Part shown: positions 5,325-6,250 of the stretch, one piece after another
Numbering within the stretch: the stretch's first letter is position 1
Layout of the letters: each line of letters begins with the position of its first letter
NCBI GenBank assembly: GCA_934317205.1
Contig: CAKREL010000113.1
Span: 1 to 6,250, forward strand
Source of the DNA: an uncultured Eubacterium sp.
GTDB lineage: Bacteria > Bacillota > Clostridia > Lachnospirales > Lachnospiraceae
Direction of reading: 5' to 3'
Length of the DNA: 6,250 nt
Program-made: the position numbers and the translations under genes
Notes under the pieces: generated by a model
The model's input: the letters and a program-made list of their open reading frames with translations, nothing else
Databases searched by the model: none
What the model was told of the DNA's origin: nothing

Positions 5325-5353
5325 TTGAAATCATTAGTTTATTATGATATAAT
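5325..5353 (+). promoter_or_regulatory. Sigma-A promoter of lexA
   Basis: TTGAAA (5325-5330) and a perfect TATAAT (5348-5353) are exactly 17 bp apart. The start point would be near 5360, giving a leader of about 40 nt. No LexA box overlaps the hexamers or the spacer; boxes 3 and 4 are just upstream. That predicts partial rather than full autorepression. Confidence 0.85.
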
Positions 5354-5399
5354 TTAAATATTAAACAGGGAATGAATATGAAGGAGAGTTAATCATATT

Positions 5400-6017
5400 A
5401 TGTCATACGGAAAAATCAGCGATAAACAAAGAGAAATTTTAGAATATATTAAAACAGAGATTTTAAACAGGGGATACCCACCTGCAGTACGCGAAATATG
5501 TGAGGCTGTCAAATTGAAATCGACCTCTTCTGTTCATGCACACTTAGAGACGCTTGAGAAAAACGGTTATATTCGTCGTGATCCGACTAAACCGCGTGCA
5601 ATTGAGATTGTAGATGAGAACTTTAACCTGACCAGACGTGAAATGGTCAATGTACCGATTGTCGGCAGAGTTGCTGCCGGAGAACCAATTCTGGCAGTAG
5701 AAAATATTGAGAACTATTTTCCGATTCCAGCAGAGTTTATGCCAAACGAGCAGACATTTATCCTGCAGGTTCAGGGCGAAAGTATGATCAATGCCGGCAT
5801 TTTAGACGGGGATTATATTCTGGTGCAGCAGCAGTCTACTGCAAATGATGGAGATATGGTCGTTGCGCTTGTAGACGATTCTGCAACGGTTAAGACATTT
5901 TATAAAGAAAACGGTTACTATCGTCTGCAGCCGGAAAACGATTTTATGGATCCGATTATCGTATCCGAAGTCATGATCATGGGAAAAGTGATTGGAACGT
6001 TTCGGTTTTTCAGATAG
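5400..6017 (+). CDS. lexA: LexA repressor of the SOS response
   Basis: This 205-residue protein has normal LexA length. Residues 1-65 form the winged helix-turn-helix, with the YPPAVREI and STSSVHAHL segments that read the DNA. Residues 84-205 form the S24-type self-cleavage domain. The cleavage site is Ala93-Gly94 (GRVAAGEP), the nucleophile Ser128 (GESM) and the general base Lys165 (TVKTF). Their spacings (35 and 37 residues) equal those of the Escherichia coli protein. RecA filaments stimulate self-cleavage after DNA damage, releasing LexA targets. The start at 5400 matches the usual MSYGKIS N-terminus of this group. AAGGAG (5381-5386) is 13 nt away, longer than usual, and there is no better in-frame ATG because a TGA lies at 5379. 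The four boxes upstream show autoregulation and control of the divergent LysM gene. Confidence 0.97.
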   Translation: MSYGKISDKQREILEYIKTEILNRGYPPAVREICEAVKLKSTSSVHAHLETLEKNGYIRRDPTKPRAIEIVDENFNLTRREMVNVPIVGRVAAGEPILAVENIENYFPIPAEFMPNEQTFILQVQGESMINAGILDGDYILVQQQSTANDGDMVVALVDDSATVKTFYKENGYYRLQPENDFMDPIIVSEVMIMGKVIGTFRFFR

Positions 6018-6048
6018 GCTTCGCGGCACGAAGTGTAATGTAGCGCAA

Positions 6049-6074
6049 AATTTACAAATATCATAGTGTAAATT
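6049..6074. repeat. Small AT-rich hairpin downstream of lexA
   Basis: AATTTACA (6049-6056) and TGTAAATT (6067-6074) are perfect reverse complements around a 10-nt loop. The hairpin lies 31 nt after the lexA stop and touches the base of the larger hairpin. There is no T-tract, so its role is unclear. Confidence 0.5.
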
Positions 6075-6075
6075 A

Positions 6076-6138
6076 AGAACACCAGCAATTTTTCTCAAGG
6101 AGCGATTGTTAGCGACTGAGACAAATTGCTGGTGTTCT
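6076..6138. terminator. Long stem-loop, probable terminator after lexA
   Basis: AGAACACCAGCAATTT (6076-6091) and AAATTGCTGGTGTTCT (6123-6138) form a perfect 16-bp stem. After one mismatch, TCTCA (6093-6097) and TGAGA (6117-6121) extend it by five pairs. The remaining loop contains AGCGA twice. The tail on either strand is short of T (CTCTTATA on plus, TAATTTAC on minus), so this is an atypical intrinsic terminator. It may serve lexA and a possible convergent gene. The long near-perfect palindrome could also be one copy of a dispersed repeat. Confidence 0.55.
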
Positions 6139-6230
6139 CTTATAAAAATTAAATAGTAAATTTTAAGTTACAAATATCATTTCGCAAACATGATTTTTCT
6201 GTTTTTCGTAAAAATCGTTATCCTCTGTTT

Positions 6231-6247
6231 CAAGCAATATTTGCTTG
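6231..6247. other. Small hairpin at the right edge
   Basis: CAAGCAA (6231-6237) and TTGCTTG (6241-6247) pair perfectly around a 3-nt loop, followed by TTT at the window end. It could be the start of a plus-strand terminator, but the tail is cut off. On the minus strand it would lie inside the short open frame 6249-6163, where it would just be coding sequence. Confidence 0.3.
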
Positions 6248-6250
6248 TTT

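Noticed and set aside
5802..6098. 98-codon minus-strand frame opposite the end of lexA
   Set aside because: It is antisense to the catalytic domain of LexA, reaches into the hairpin region and has no family signature.

Overview
The window looks like chromosome of a low-to-mid GC anaerobic Firmicute, most likely a Lachnospiraceae-type Clostridium. The evidence is the LexA sequence (an MSYGKIS start and Gram-positive GAAC-N4-GTTC boxes), strong AGGAGG ribosome binding sites, consensus sigma-A promoters and a clostridial-type selenium gene set. All genes look vertically ordinary. I see no insertion sequence, phage gene, CRISPR array, tRNA or rRNA.

Region 1 (1-1860, minus strand) is a metal-homeostasis unit. 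The first 535 codons of a P2-type cation ATPase run off the left edge. They are preceded by a leader of about 220 nt that holds a yybP-ykoY (Mn2+) riboswitch, an overlapping intrinsic terminator and a sigma-A promoter. The riboswitch argues that the pump exports manganese, although its sequence would usually be labelled a calcium ATPase. A 10-bp perfect inverted repeat links the promoter spacer to the 5' strand of the aptamer. It could stop read-through transcripts from folding the riboswitch.

Region 2 (1904-4733) is a putative selenium-handling cluster. On the minus strand lie a YedE-type membrane transporter, a 72-residue TusA/SirA-type carrier and a 78-residue DUF3343 protein. A LysR-family regulator is transcribed divergently from them. 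The shared 219-bp intergenic region has a good yedE promoter and an AT-rich dyad that is a candidate operator. A 15-bp hairpin closes the regulator gene and separates it from the convergent SOS module. No selD, selA or selB gene is visible, so the selenium role rests on family and context.

Region 3 (4744-6017) is an SOS module. A short membrane-anchored LysM protein with the position and topology of the YneA cell-division suppressor is divergent from lexA. The 233-bp region between them carries four LexA boxes. One sits inside the spacer of a perfect consensus promoter for the LysM gene and one just past its predicted start point. Two sit between the two promoters.

Region 4 (6018-6250) has no confident gene. 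It contains several hairpins, including one with a 16-bp perfect stem, and a 13-nt direct repeat flanking that hairpin. A short open frame enters from the right edge and may be the end of a convergent minus-strand gene.
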